The notes beneath the pieces were generated by a model. The model searched no databases. It was given only the letters and a program-made list of their open reading frames with translations, and had not been told where the DNA came from. The position numbers were made by a program, and so were the translations under genes. A DNA stretch of 64,000 bases from Paratinospora sagittata (lineage: Eukaryota > Streptophyta > Magnoliopsida > Ranunculales > Menispermaceae), in assembly GCA_035771175.1 (NCBI GenBank), contig CM069599.1:37325707-37389706 (forward strand), given 5' to 3'. Shown in pieces: positions 43,251 through 55,213 of the stretch (positions are counted from its first letter, which is position 1; every line of letters begins with the position of its first letter).

Positions 43251-46200
43251 TATTGATCAATGTTTATTTTTTTAAACATTGCTATTTTTAATAAAATCGA
43301 GACAAAAAAATTACTATTTCTTTAATAAAATTTTTATTTTTTTACCTACCAAACACCTTTAATATTAATTGTAACACACTAAAGGCTATTAGTATATTGA
43401 TCAATGTTTGTAACACACTAACACGCTATAGACTACTAGGCACGACCACCAAAAATCGTTTTCCCAATTTGAAATACAACGTAAAAAAAAAAAAGTAAAA
43501 CAAACGTCCCCTCATCTTTAACTTTTTCATTCCCACCTCCTCCTTTCCTGTGCCAAATGCACCATATATATATATATATGGTCATGAAATGAAATACACA
43601 CATATATTCATATTTAATAAGAAACGACTAATGTTGCAATCATATACCCACTCCTTTCATATGCATCTCCACCAGAACCATTATTAAAAACTCATTTAAT
43701 TAAAAGCCTATAATAAAATAATAAAAAAGGAACAAAGGGCAGGTTAAGGGCCACCCTCCAAAACTGTTGATTATGCAAAAGGGATCGATCAGTGAGAGGG
43801 ATGATTGATGATTGATAATTGGTGAATGATTTAAGAAGGGGTCCCTACATATCTGATTCTTTGTGATCTTCCTCTCTTTTTTTTTTATTCATTGTGATCT
43901 TCCTCTGTTTTTGTAAATAAAAAGAAGAATCTATAGCAGTGGTGAATGATTTAATTAACTGAGACTCCATTATTGACGATATTGAAGAAGAAGAAGAAGA
44001 TGACCCAATTCAGTTCACTCTTTCTCTGTGTGTTTCATTGAGAGATACGAGGAAGCTGACACCATCATCAGCCATGCCTGACTTCTGATATAATCAACAA
44101 AATGCATGCAATGCTGCAATATATATGTATATCAGATGCACTACCATCTACCACTACAAGTGTTATTTATGAAACAGAGAGTCTTGATGTATTATTATTG
44201 CGTTACTAGAAGGAACCTGAAGAATTAATTGTGAGCCACACGTACGCCAAATAGTCAGTTTTCAGACTGTTTCCCCCCATGCATGACAGTCTGTTCTGGG
44301 CGGCTTCTTCTAGTAATGTCATTGTTGCTGATCAAGAAGGAACTCTTTTATCAGCTTGCTTCGTTGTGTGTGAAATGAATCATGAATGTAGAGTTTTTAT
44401 ACTTTTTTTATTTTCAACCACCCCCACCTCTCTCTTTTTTCATTTAAATTACATACTAATCCACCCTTTTAAGTTGATCAAAAGTAAGTTATAATATTTG
44501 CTAAAGTCTAAACTTAGGAAATCCGTGAGAAAATAACTTAGTGGCCTTCCCCAAATCTCAGTGAAATTTGCAAGGTTTAAACAAGAGAAGATGTGGAAAT
44601 CATGACCACTTGGTGTGGTGGTCGCCGCCAATTGTGCCCTTATAAGCCCATTTATTGTCCCTTGAGAGACTTTTTCTGAAAATATTTTTCAGAAAGCATT
44701 TTTTAAAAATATATTTTTAAAAAAAGCAGGTCTCACCCAATTTTTTTTTAAAGCAAAAAAAAAAAAATTTACTGTAATTTGGCTAAAGAAAATGTTGTCA
44801 AACACCTTCAAAAATATTTTTACTTTAAAAATATTTTAAAAAAACTCTCTCAAACGGATTTGGACTTTAATCTGGGCAATTGAAAAAAAATAAAAAAAGG
44901 GAGGTGATAATTAATTAGGGTTCAAGAATTCATGGGTCAGTGTTAAATTGAAGATATGAGCAAAGAACTAAGTAGGAAAAAAAATTCTAAAGCTCAACTT
45001 ATGATCATGTCTTCATCTAATCCCAAGAACTACACATGACAATTAAACCCATCTTCCAATGAATTTAATATAAGTTAATTAACATCATCTCAACTTGTAA
45101 ACCACATTATTAAGTACCCGTAGATCAAATTGTACGACTCTCCCTTGTTTTGACCATTAGTACTGACCTTATTAATTAATTAATTAATATGAAATCCCCA
45201 TTTTGTTGTCTTCTAGTTTTAAAGTTTAAACCAATTTGATCAAGTGGGCTTATTGAATTTTTGTTTTGTTTTGTTTTTGGGGGGTATTTGTTTAATTTTT
45301 TTCATTTCTATCATACTTAATCCATGATTTAATTTGCATGAAAGTCCTTATACTTATGAGAATTCCCAAATACATCACTTATTTTTTAAAATAAGGGATG
45401 GGGGGTTTATAATTATAAAGAAAATTAAGGATAAGACTTGAAACCTTGTAACCAATCAATGTGGGTAACAACCCTAATAATGATGCAATTAAAATGTTAA
45501 TAAACCATTAGAATAATTTGGATAATAAATGCAATCTGGCAACAAAGCAATGTGTTGTTGATCACGTTGTACCTTTGGTCAAACCCCATCTCAATCATTA
45601 AACAATGATAGATTAATAGTCAAATCTTCTTTCTTATTAATTAATTAATTAACTATTGTGAACTTGTGATAGCTTCTAAGGTAATATTTGTTCAACTGCG
45701 ATATCATCTGTTAGTTTTCATTCAACATTAGTTATAAATATTTCTATTATCAATGTCTATTCGACATATTTTATTTTTTATTTTTTAGTCTGACCCCTCG
45801 GTCTCCCACTAACCACTTTGCAGAGATAAGACTATTTCGAAGTCAAAAACTACAGAAGCTATTTAACATCCCTTCTCAAAGTGAACTAATAAGTATAAGT
45901 ACGAACTTCAACTCAAAATCAAGACCTCGCCTCTCAACCATAACTTATACTTTTTTTTTCGTCCACCGAAGCTACCCGACTTTAAATGTTTATTCAACAT
46001 TTTCTACTAGAAATCTCACCAATCTAAAGACCTAATTTTTTTTATTTTTTTGTAAGGTATTTATCTATATACCCAATTTTATTCATATTACAGGGTATTC
46101 AAGATTAATTTTATTTTTATTATATAGCATAATGTCTGGCAGATCCAATAAAAATTGTATGAAGTACATGCCACTTCTTGATAAAAGTAACCAAATAATT

Positions 46201-46850
46201 GTAGAAAATTCATAAAAAAGAAGAAGAAGAAGAAGACAAAATATGAACTTACTAGATTGAATCTAAGGGTACTGTAGTAATTAAAGTGATATATCTATAA
46301 TTGTGCCACTTGTAATTCTTTTATCTTTGAATGACAATGGGCTTTTCACATGGAATTCTCCTGATTGCGATCTTCCACGATCTTCAACGCACCCAAAATC
46401 CAATAAACAATGGCATATATAAAGCCAACAAAAACTTTGGGTAGATGCCAAAAAAAATAATTCATAACTTTTCAAAGATAATAAAATAATTAAAATTCAA
46501 AAGTTGAAAATTTGCTCATGGTTCATGATTTAGATACAGTATCCAAAAGTTTCAAATTTCGTACTCCTTTTAAGAAAAAGGTTAAAAGTCATGAGGTTCA
46601 AATTCTAATATGTCAAAAAAAAAAATCTGAAATTGCCTCATCAATGTTAAAGTTATAAGGTTATGTATGTTTTTTCCTTATTAACTCTCATAATGATGAA
46701 AGCATCGTGCACTGTGTAACGCATTGTACAATAATTAAAATATAATCATTAACTTATACGTATAATAAGATGTATTTATATGCATATATGTATATATATT
46801 GACCTTAGAATAATAAAAATACATATATGTAAAGTTGTTGGTACACTATA
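43251..46850. other. Gene-poor intergenic DNA
   Basis: No gene recognised. It contains a duplicated phrase TTGTGATCTTCCTCT at 43860-43915, an (AAG)n run near 43985-44000 and another at 46216-46235, a MITE-like segment at 44640-44875, and (AT)n runs such as 43565-43580. Short ORFs have no family features. Confidence 0.45.
44640..44875. repeat. Dispersed MITE-like repeat, copy 1
   Basis: A/T-rich segment with TTTTTAAAAAAAGCAGGTCTCAC, ACTGTAATTTGGCTAAAGAAAA, TGTTGTCAAACACCTTCAAA and a TTTTTACTTTAAAAATATTT end. The same ordered phrases, diverged, occur at 50700-50895. No coding capacity; probably a small non-autonomous DNA element. Ends are not precisely defined. Confidence 0.5.
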
Positions 46851-46854
46851 ATGT

Positions 46855-47830
46855 TAGTGATATCATAAAAGTCCCTTACTTAGTGAAAATTACAAATTTG
46901 GAACGCAAGGAGTGCGCTCGTATGAAAAATAGATAAACTCATTGTGCAGCGAATTGTCCTAACTAAGATTATAAATCCTTGAAATGACTTGTAATTTGTA
47001 ATGAGAGGTGGTGGTTACGTTGTAGAGGTAATACAAAGGGTTAGACCTGCTTTATTACTTAGAAGGTGAGAGATTGGGATTTCATTGATAACTTTGCATG
47101 TTTGGTTAAAAATATGCATGAAATCTTCAAAGAATATTATGAGCATGTATGTATTATTTTAACATTGCATATGTGTTTTGATAAGCGTTTTAATGTTTTA
47201 AACCCATGTTTACATAAATGCATATAAATGCCATGACAGGAAATATTCACTAAGCTTGTTGTAGCTCACCCCATTTCTTTTAATATTTCAGGTAAAGATT
47301 CCAAAGGGAAAGAAAAGGCAAGAGAAAAATAAACATTCTTTTGAGGTTCTTCTTTTGTTATGTATGTATAGAGGAAACGGTTTAGACTTGATTAGTTTTG
47401 ATATGTATAATTATCATACTATGTTTATAGAGTACAGATAATGTGGTTTGATTTGAGAAAAAGGAAAACTTGAAATGAGAAATAGTGTTTCATGATGTAA
47501 ATGTTTTAGGTATAGAATACTACTTTGATAATGTGAATATTTGATTATGTACATATAAGTAGAAATAAGGTTATACTTTTGTGGAATGTCATGGAAGGAC
47601 ATCACTAAATAAGATTGATGTTGATTAGGTTATATATGTGATTTGGATTTGTAGTTTATTAGAAAATTGGTGAGACGTCTATTTTATGTGGACATGCTGT
47701 CAAATTTTTTAAAAATTATATATTTTTGTTGAGGCTGACAGTGTATTGTATATTATATATATACAATATATAATATACTATGTCGGTCATGACATCATCG
47801 CACATCAAAACCGTCATGACACACGTTGAA
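46855..47830 (+). mobile_element. Truncated relative of the 40.3-42.4 kb LTR, opposite orientation
   Basis: Compared with the minus strand of 40285-42427, this segment shares AATATTTCAGGTAAAGATTCCA-like and ATGGGGTGAGC-type phrases (here 47250-47310; there 40705-40760), and its end: GAGGCTGACAGTGTATTGTA..., TGTCGGTCATGACATCATCG and GTCATGACACACG (47730-47825), matching 40300-40385. The TGTAATACCCC start is missing, so the copy is truncated. A palindrome with arms GTATATTATATA/TATATAATATAC lies near 47745-47778. Confidence 0.6.
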
Positions 47831-48577
47831 TACACTCTAAAACGACACTTAGCTTGGAAACAAAAAGAAGTGATAAACTAGTCGGTGAAATAACTAGACC
47901 TAAGAAGGGTGTGCCTGTAAAGATCAAATTCCAAGACATAAATAAGAAGTAATTGTTTAAGAGAATCACACACCTTAATTAAGAATTTGTTGGTTTTGAC
48001 TGTTGAGACAGTTGGATCAGAAACCAAAGCAAATTTTTAAGTTAGATTTTTAAGAGTCTTAGATTAGACTCACATGATGAAACTTCCCAATGAAGTAATA
48101 TATAGAAATGCAGAAACCCAAGAAAGATTAAGTTGTTAAATCTCAGTTTAGTCAGCCTAGATTTAAATACACAAACCCCTTACCAAGATTTGATCATTAG
48201 AACAGTTAAGAGCAGAAATACCAGAAAATTAATACGAGAGAGAGAGAGAGAGGGAAGGCTGGTGGAGATTAAAGAAGTACAGAAATATACAAAAATCAAG
48301 AGACCCCAACTACATAAAATCTGGAAACTACTCATCAAGAGACTAAACAAACAAAAAAACCTTGATGGGTTTTGATTCTCAAGGCAGTTGCAACAGAGAC
48401 CAAAATTAATACATTTAAAATAATGAAAGAGAGAGAGGATTTAAATACTAATAAAAAATATTCAAAATTCAGAACCCCAAGGACCCCCCAACTCCTTTAA
48501 ATCTCAGCACCAACCATTTGAGTTTTCACAAGCAATAAGCATTTTAGAAAGGAAAGGAAGCTAGTTGGGCAATATCA
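47831..48577. other. Upstream region of the plus-strand SAUR gene
   Basis: No gene recognised. It includes a (GA)9 run at 48234-48252 and GAGAGAGA repeats at 48427-48438, within about 350 bases of the SAUR start. GA-rich tracts of this kind are common in plant promoters and leaders. Confidence 0.45.
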
Positions 48578-49084
48578 ATGGATTCCAAGAAGTCTAACAA
48601 GATCAGTGAGATAGTTAGGCTTCAGCAAATCCTCAAGAAATGGAGAAAGCTTGCAAATGCACCAAAGAACAATAACAATGCTAATACCAGCAAAAGTGTC
48701 AAGTTTCTGAAGAAAACACTATCTTTTTCCGATAACTCGGTCTCGGCAGTCTCAACCGATGTCGTTCCAAAAGGATTTCTTGCTGTTTGCGTCGGTAAGG
48801 AGCTCAAAAGATTCATAATCCCAACAGAATACTTAAGTCACAGAGCATTTGGGATTCTACTAAGAGAAGCAGAAGAAGAATTTGGATTTCAACATGAAGG
48901 AGTTCTGAGGATTCCTTGTGAAGTCTCTGTGTTTGAGAAGATTTTGAAGTTGGTGGAGGAGAAAAAAGAGGTGTTCTTCATTCATGAGTTGAGTTTTAGT
49001 GGGGAAAAGGAGATGATTGGATGCTGTTCATCAGAAGCTGAGGTTACTCAATCCCTTCACCCTTATAAACCAATGTGCAGATAG
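48578..49084 (+). CDS. SAUR-family auxin-responsive protein
   Basis: Intronless small auxin-up RNA gene, 168 aa, longer than the common 90-120 aa class because of both tails. SAUR proteins promote acid growth by inhibiting PP2C.D phosphatases and so keeping plasma-membrane H+-ATPases active; which member does what cannot be told from sequence. The SAUR domain spans about 62-127: VPKGFLAVCVGKELKRFIIP, then YLSHRAFGILLREAEEEFGF and GVLRIPC. The N-terminal 1-60 is basic and Asn-rich (LQQILKKWRKLANAPKNNNN). The ATG at 48578 is preceded by an in-frame-free leader. An AATAAA at 49232-49237, about 150 bases past the stop, is a likely poly(A) signal. Complete and apparently functional. Confidence 0.93.
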   Translation: MDSKKSNKISEIVRLQQILKKWRKLANAPKNNNNANTSKSVKFLKKTLSFSDNSVSAVSTDVVPKGFLAVCVGKELKRFIIPTEYLSHRAFGILLREAEEEFGFQHEGVLRIPCEVSVFEKILKLVEEKKEVFFIHELSFSGEKEMIGCCSSEAEVTQSLHPYKPMCR

Positions 49085-49231
49085 ATATAATAATTTCAAA
49101 ATTTTTACACCTTTTTGTGTGTACCCTCTTTTTGTTTTCTTTCATTTCTTGCTTTCTTTGTTTTTGTGAAGGCAATGTATGAGAGGAAGAGATCAAGCTA
49201 AAGTTCCATGTAAGAGAGGCATTTGAAAGTG

Positions 49232-49237
49232 AATAAA
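49232..49237 (+). terminator. Polyadenylation signal of the plus-strand SAUR gene
   Basis: AATAAA 148 bases after the TAG stop codon, in the expected 3' UTR window. Confidence 0.5.
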
Positions 49238-49774
49238 GTAGAGTTTTCTTGTAGAATGAAGCGAGTGACAATTTGGAAATTTCTTCCACCATCATTTGTT
49301 GTCAGGATATTGAAGTTTCATCTACAATACTTCCTTTTTTCATTTTAAATCTATCTTCTGACTTGAACTAGTAATGAACTAACTCTTATCATTTTTGGGC
49401 AGTTGGGCATAGTTTTTCCTTTTGATCAATCTATATATAAAACCTTAATTCCTGCATGTCTCTGCATTTTTGTGCACATTTCCATGCAATTTGTCTTGCT
49501 TGTGGACTCTCTTTTTCTTCCATCAATGTTGCAAAATCAAGGTAATTAAAAAGAAATCCAGTTTCTGTGTTGGAATGATCAAATCCAGTTAATGGGCTTT
49601 TCCACATTCCATAACTTGTGCTGTGCAGAGGCTAAAAACCAGTGCATGAGCACCCCATTTCAGAGTAAAAGCTGTGAAAAAACCTAGGAAGTTTTTTAAC
49701 TTATTCTGCAAGATCATTGAGTTGCAGATTTTTATGCCAGAGAATAAGTAATAGAGGTCCTCCGCCGAAGATTT

Positions 49775-49945
49775 TGTGGTTGGTTAGTAATTCAAAAACA
49801 GGGATTCAATCCAAAAACAAAAATTCAGAAAATGACTCTTTAACTAAAATTTTAGAAACCTGTTTTCAAATTCAATCAATCAAACATGTTTTTTTGTGTT
49901 TTTAATTTTTCAGATAAGAAAATTATATTTGAATCACAAAGCAAA
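49775..49945. mobile_element. Diverged relative of the Harbinger-like MITE
   Basis: Shares with 19716-19922 the ordered phrases GGTTAGTAATTCAAAAACA, CAATCCAAAAAC, ATTCAGAAAATGACT, CAATCAAACATG and TTTTTCAGATAAGAAAATTATATTTGAATCAC. Ends are degraded and no TTA duplication is clear. Confidence 0.45.
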
Positions 49946-50699
49946 AGAACCAGATTCTTCAACTGAAGAAGGTCATGTAATTTTTTTTTGAAATCTCCAT
50001 TACCCAATTTCCATTTAGAAAAATTAATCACACTCAAAACTCTTGCAATAGCAAGCAATAATATTATGAATTCTAGCTACATGATTGAACACAAGTACTA
50101 CTTTCAATATATTAATTCTTGTTGATACAGCAATCAATATGCAAAGAGATCTGCAAAAGCCAACACATGGCAATGATCTTAATTCACGTTTCAGAACACA
50201 TGCTCTAGACATTTATCAAACAAAACAAATATGATTAGAAGAGTGTCCATAAAAGGAAAATAATACTAAATAGACCTAAAGGTACTTTCAGCTGTACCAT
50301 TTTGCAAGCCCAAAAACTCATTAATTAATGCATATTAGTATTAGTAAATCCTCTTGAATATGATACGATCTGATCGACGTGTCGTGACGTTGTTCCTAGT
50401 TTAAGACCATAAGAAGTTGTATTATTATTGTATGAGCTAGAGTTATTAATTTGCTCTCACATATTCCAACAAGAGCAGCCAATGTGCTTGCATGTGGAAA
50501 TGAAGTTGAAGCTCTAATATTAAACTCAAACCCCATTTGCACATAGTCCTTTAATTTTTTTTTGACTAACCGCACATGAATTTTATTTGAGATGCATGTG
50601 AAATCGATGTGAGACATTTAAGATTATAGATGAGTTGATGATGGCATGGATATGCCATGGGATAACATTAATGATTTATGTTCTCTAATGTAATCTTAA

Positions 50700-50895
50700 G
50701 CCCGGTTTAGAAAAAAATTTTCAAAAGCGCTTCTATCAAAAATACTTTTAAAAAAAGTTGGTCTCTTTTAATTTTTTTTTAAAAATAAAAACTATTTTTT
50801 TTTCACCATAATTTAACTAAAAACAGGTGTTGTTAAATACCTTCAAAAAATATTTTTACTTTAAATGTAATTTGAAAAAACTCTCCTACACAGCC
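50700..50895. repeat. Dispersed MITE-like repeat, copy 2
   Basis: Same phrase order as 44640-44875: AAAAAAAGTTGGTCTC, ACCATAATTTAACTAAAAACA, TGTTGTTAAATACCTTCAAAAA and TTTTTACTTTAAATGTAATTTG...ACTCTC. It begins near AGCCCGGTTTAG, which may be its end. Confidence 0.5.
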
Positions 50896-51936
50896 TTAAA
50901 CTCAAAAGAAACATTCAAAAATTTCATCCATGTCAGCCATATTGCCATTGGCTGTGTGTGAAAGACTTGTGGTAACTCGAAGTCAAAACCACATCTTTAG
51001 GAGCAATTCGATGAGGGTCACTTGGTTTGTATTGGATTATGCTTTGAACAAGGGTCGTCTCATATATATATTTTTGAAGCCTAATTAGAAAGATGTTTTA
51101 TTAATATTCTTCTTAATATAGTTTATAATTTATCGTTCTGACGTGAGTATTTTTTTTTGTAATAACTTGAAGGAAATGAAGAAATAGGGGAAGCAAAAAT
51201 TACAAATTAAGTAAAAATATCACATGTTTAATTATATAAAACTCAACTTAACTAAACATTTTTTTTCCAACCACATCGATCAACTATATGTTTGTATAAA
51301 GTGTATTTAAAAAATAATAATAATGCATCATCTTTTACATTCCATTATAGGGCAACAAGTTAAGACTGTTAAGACTGTTAAGACTAACTAATGACAATTG
51401 TAGAATATGCAAGCTCACAATAAGCACATGAGCACTGGCTCATAGATAGAGTTGGGACAAAGACCCTAATACTAATAGAACTTAACTCATTAAAAAAAAA
51501 AGTGAGATTAAGCCCATACAAAATTCTAAACAAAAACATCTACCCATGAAATTCGAACTTCCAACAAATAATGAATAGGAGAGACTACTTATAAAACTAC
51601 TAAGCCATGCCATCATTAGCATACATATATATGAGGGAAAAAAAAAAAAAAAAAGTTGATTGATTTGTTATTACTCAAATTCAATTTTTTTTATTTTTTT
51701 ACAACTAATCATTATGCTCAATAATTTTAAAAATCTTAACAAGCAAAACTAGTTTAATTGTCTATTCAGAAGAATAAAATTTATGGGATATTGAAAATTA
51801 TAACTTAAATTGTATGAAAAAGTATTTGTTTTGTCATTGAATTTAGTACTATTCATACATTATCCTTGGTCTGAATGCCTATCTACCCAGAAAGTTTTAT
51901 GTTATAGTTAAACTGGAGAGAAGTAAACCGACCAAG

Positions 51937-52008
51937 GCCCCTATAGCTCAGTGGTAGAGCGTCAGTCTTGTAAACTGAAGGTCCGTAGTTCGATCCTGCG
52001 TGGGGGCA
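51937..52008 (+). tRNA. tRNA-Thr (anticodon UGU)
   Basis: A complete 72-base cloverleaf without intron. The acceptor stem GCCCCTA pairs with TGGGGGC (one G-U) and is followed by discriminator A. The D arm reads GCTCAGTGGTAGAGC. The anticodon stem TCAGT/ACTGA closes loop CTTGTAA with TGT at 51969-51971. The T arm has GTTCGATCC as B box. CCA is not encoded and a TTTT run starts a few bases downstream, as expected for a nuclear polymerase III gene. Unlike the plastid trnT-UGU, it has a short D-loop and different stems, so it is not plastid-derived. Confidence 0.93.
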
Positions 52009-52805
52009 CTTCTACATTTTGTGAATTTATTGATTCTGAAAAAAGTATATTTACTTTTAGGGAGAACAGTATATATCCATTATAATTTTTTATTTTTTTA
52101 AAACTATATCCATTATAATTAAGAAGTGTTATAAATTTATAATGAACAGAAAGAACTCGGCCCAAGCCCAACAAAAGCTAGTTGAGACTTTAGACAGTAC
52201 ACTTTACATCAAATTTCATTTTGAGCCCTTTAATTTAATTGATGAAAATAATGATCAGGGCCTTCAATCTGCCTCGAAATTTGTATTTTATGCCAACAAA
52301 TCAACCCACCGTTGACAATAATTTTCTTTCTTTAAATGATAATTATCTCTTCTAAAACTAATAATATAATAAAAAAAAATTAATAAGTTTTCCGTAAATA
52401 GAATCTAAACTAAAGTTATTAAATAGGTTGTGGGAATGCACGTACACTAGTAATATCAAAGAAGATATTCTGTTGTTCAGTCAAAAATCTTTATTTTCTT
52501 TTTAAAATAAATTATTAAAACTCTAATTACTACTATCCATCTTCATTATACAATCTTTATTTTTTTTTGTTAAGAAAATCTCGTATTTTTTTTTCTCTAT
52601 GAAAACACTAATATTAATGTGTGCAATACGACCATATTTATATTTCTCCTATTTTTTTAGTTAAAAATACCACTCACATTTATATGCATGGATACTCACA
52701 AGCCACGTGCCAATGGAAACACACCGCAGCGATACCTTCCTCCCCCGTACGTACGACCGCAAGTATGCACGCTCATATCTCCTAAACTAAATTTCCATCT
52801 GGCCA
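52009..52805. other. Intergenic DNA between tRNA-Thr and the minus-strand SAUR gene
   Basis: AT-rich, no gene recognised. The last 120 bases become GC-richer towards the SAUR 3' end and should include its 3' UTR on the minus strand. Confidence 0.5.
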
Positions 52806-53246
52806 CTACGTGGCTTTCTTCTTCTTCATCATCGTCTGGTGCGTCGCGAAGCACCTTAGCAATATCTCCTCGAAGTAGTTTTCTTCGCAAGGAATCCTCA
52901 ACGCTCCTCCCTGTTCAAACCCGAATTCCTCCGCTACTCTCTCCATTAAAACCTTAAAATCCGGCAACGAGAGATAAGTAGCCGGAATCACGAACCTCGT
53001 CATCTCCGGTCCGACGTAAACCGCCAAGAACCCTCTCGGAACCTCTGCCGCAGGATTCCTCCAGCCACCGTCGCCGTCCGACGACTTGCCGGCTAGCAAT
53101 GATTTCATCGAATCGTCACCGGTGGTGCTGGATTCTAATCTACGGTTCAACGAGAGAAGTCGCGATGGCCGAAGAAAATGGTCTAGTTTTCCTGATGATG
53201 GCCATACGATCTGCCACAGCTCGTTCGTTTTTCGGGTTGAATTCAT
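52806..53246 (-). CDS. SAUR-family auxin-responsive protein
   Basis: Intronless, 146 aa. The SAUR domain is at about 69-131: VPRGFLAVYVGPEMTRFVIP, YLSLPDFKVLMERVAEEFGF and GALRIPCEENYFEEIL. The N-terminus (NELWQIVWPSSGKLDHFL) and the Ser/Gly/Asp-rich linker differ from the SAUR at 48578, so the two are not a recent tandem duplicate. They are about 3.7 kb apart in convergent orientation. A TATAAA on the minus strand at 53319-53324 lies about 75 bases before the ATG. The coding region is clearly more GC-rich than its surroundings. The C-terminus ends in a lysine run (MMKKKKAT). It appears complete. Confidence 0.93.
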   Translation of the reverse strand: MNSTRKTNELWQIVWPSSGKLDHFLRPSRLLSLNRRLESSTTGDDSMKSLLAGKSSDGDGGWRNPAAEVPRGFLAVYVGPEMTRFVIPATYLSLPDFKVLMERVAEEFGFEQGGALRIPCEENYFEEILLRCFATHQTMMKKKKAT

Positions 53247-53318
53247 AGAAACTGATTATTAATTAAAAGCGAGACGTTTTAGATGATTTTGTTTTGTATT
53301 TTAATGGATGAAAAATGG

Positions 53319-53324
53319 TTTATA
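53319..53324 (-). promoter_or_regulatory. Likely TATA box of the minus-strand SAUR gene
   Basis: TATAAA on the minus strand in the context CTGTATAAACC, 73-78 bases upstream of the SAUR ATG at 53246. Confidence 0.5.
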
Positions 53325-53329
53325 CAGGC

Positions 53330-55208
53330 GGTTTTGAGAATACGCGTGGGTTAGAGAACGGCCTCGCGCGATTAACTGAGATGTACTGGTGAATATTGGA
53401 AGCTCGGAATCTCCACCACTTTCTTCAACTTTTTTTTTTTTTTGCTCTTCAAAATTATTCGGTTGGGATAGGCTAATTTTGGCGGGAGTTTTTTTAGTCA
53501 AATGTGTCAATGGAGCGGAGATGTTAATGTGCAAGCCGAAGTGGATTAAGCGCCAGAAGTACACATGCCTTATGTGGACACGTGGAAGCTTATTTTTGGC
53601 GGCATATAGGATCATCTGCCTTGCTCAGTTGTTTCTGTTCGTCGTCACTCGTTCCGTCACTCTTTGATTCTTGTAGACGGAAAAGAAAACCCTATTCGAT
53701 AAATAATTATTTAGTATATGTTTTAAATTATATTTTAGGTGAGTTTTATAGTGTTTAGTTCATATATTATTAGGTTAGGTTATCATAAATTTAATTATTT
53801 GATAGATTAAGTCACTTTTGATATTTTATGCCTTATTTCATTTTTTTTTTTTTACATTTATAAGTTGATTGTTTTGATTATATAAGTATATTACTCGTTA
53901 GCTTTGTTTTGTTTCGTTGGTATTTAAATGAGTTGAAAGTGGATTTAGATAATGGAAACGTATTACATGAAGAATGCAAGTCATAGAAAATGATAAAATG
54001 ACTAAGTTTAGAAGAAAATATGTGAAAAATAGTGCACAAACCCGTAATTGGGCTTCGCCCGGAGAGTTTCTATTTTGTGTGGTCTTTGTATTTTGGTCAT
54101 AACTTTCTCAATTTAATTTTAAATTAGACGCAATTTATTTCTACTTCTTCCTTACTTGAAATACTATAAGATGAGAGGGTTTTGAGGGGGATTTGGAGTG
54201 AGTAACAAATGGAAAAACGACAGTGAAGAAAGCGGAGGTACAATTTAAAATAGAAATTTTTTAATTTTGTTACAAACTTTCTTAGTTCGACTTTGACTTC
54301 TCTTGAGCAACTTTCCTTGGACTTGTGGCTCTATATAAACCATTGTTTAGGGTTTCTAAAAAAGAGAGCGGAGAACGAGCTGAAGAAAATTAGATCGAAT
54401 GAGGCGAAGAACCCAAAGTTAGAAATAAGGGAGCATCTTCAACATCTTCCAATTAGTTTTCTAATTTTTTCTTATTTCTATTCAACATGTTCATCAATAT
54501 TTTTATGTTTTCTTTTATTTCAATGATGAGCTAAGTTGTTTGTCTAAAGTTACAAATGGATCTCATATGAATATTGTATTTTATGTTTAATTTTAGATTT
54601 TAATTGATTATTTAGTATTGTTTATTTTAATTCATTCTTAATGCTTTTAATTACTTGATCACTAATTAAATGATTTGTTAAATCTACATGATCTTTACAA
54701 AGAGAGTTTAAATTTATGAACTTGATTAAAATAACATATGATCATAAGGGCGAAAGCTATTGAGTTCGTGTACTTATATGATATATATAACCATTGAAGA
54801 GTATAATCTTAATGAATCTTATTTTTATTTTAATTTCATAGAAATATAGAGATTTAATTAATTAAGGTATTTTTACTTGACCATCGAAAGAGGTTTGCAA
54901 ATAATTTAGACTTTTAATTAACAGCTTTAATTAATTAGTTAATTGAAAGATAGTTAAATAAATTTAATTAAAATATGAGGGAACATTATAATTTTAAGTT
55001 TTTATTTTCTGATTATTTTAATTAATTTTAAATTTAATTTAATTTTTTAGATTCTAACAAATTTTAAATAGTATTTAGATAATATTAGGATAGAAGAATT
55101 TTAATATTAAACATAGAATTTTAGTAACAAATTTAGGTGGGAATAAAAATGTGTATTTGCAATAATTTTTCGCAGACAAAGCCCAATGTTGGAGAGCACG
55201 CGAGCAGG
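53330..55208. other. Intergenic DNA with a possible degraded LTR leader
   Basis: No gene recognised. Around 54330 a TATA-like CTATATAAACCATTGTTTAG is followed by a leader-like stretch (about 54340-54560) and then AT-rich DNA with GATGAGCTAAGTTGTTTGTC and CGAAAGAGG phrases, which recall the untranslated region of large retrotransposon derivatives. No LTR pair was found, so the identity is open. Confidence 0.35.
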
Positions 55209-55213
55209 TAACT

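Larger units (their letters stand above)
49238..51936. other. Intergenic DNA between SAUR and tRNA-Thr
   Basis: No gene recognised. It contains a diverged Harbinger-like MITE relative (49775-49945), the second copy of the MITE-like repeat (50700-50895), a short LINE-tail phrase near 51240-51285 and a triple GTTAAGACT repeat at 51360-51384. Confidence 0.45.

Noticed and set aside
51937..52008. tRNA-Thr as a plastid DNA insertion
   Set aside because: The stems and D-loop do not resemble the plastid trnT-UGU and the flanking DNA is not plastid-like. It is a normal nuclear tRNA gene.
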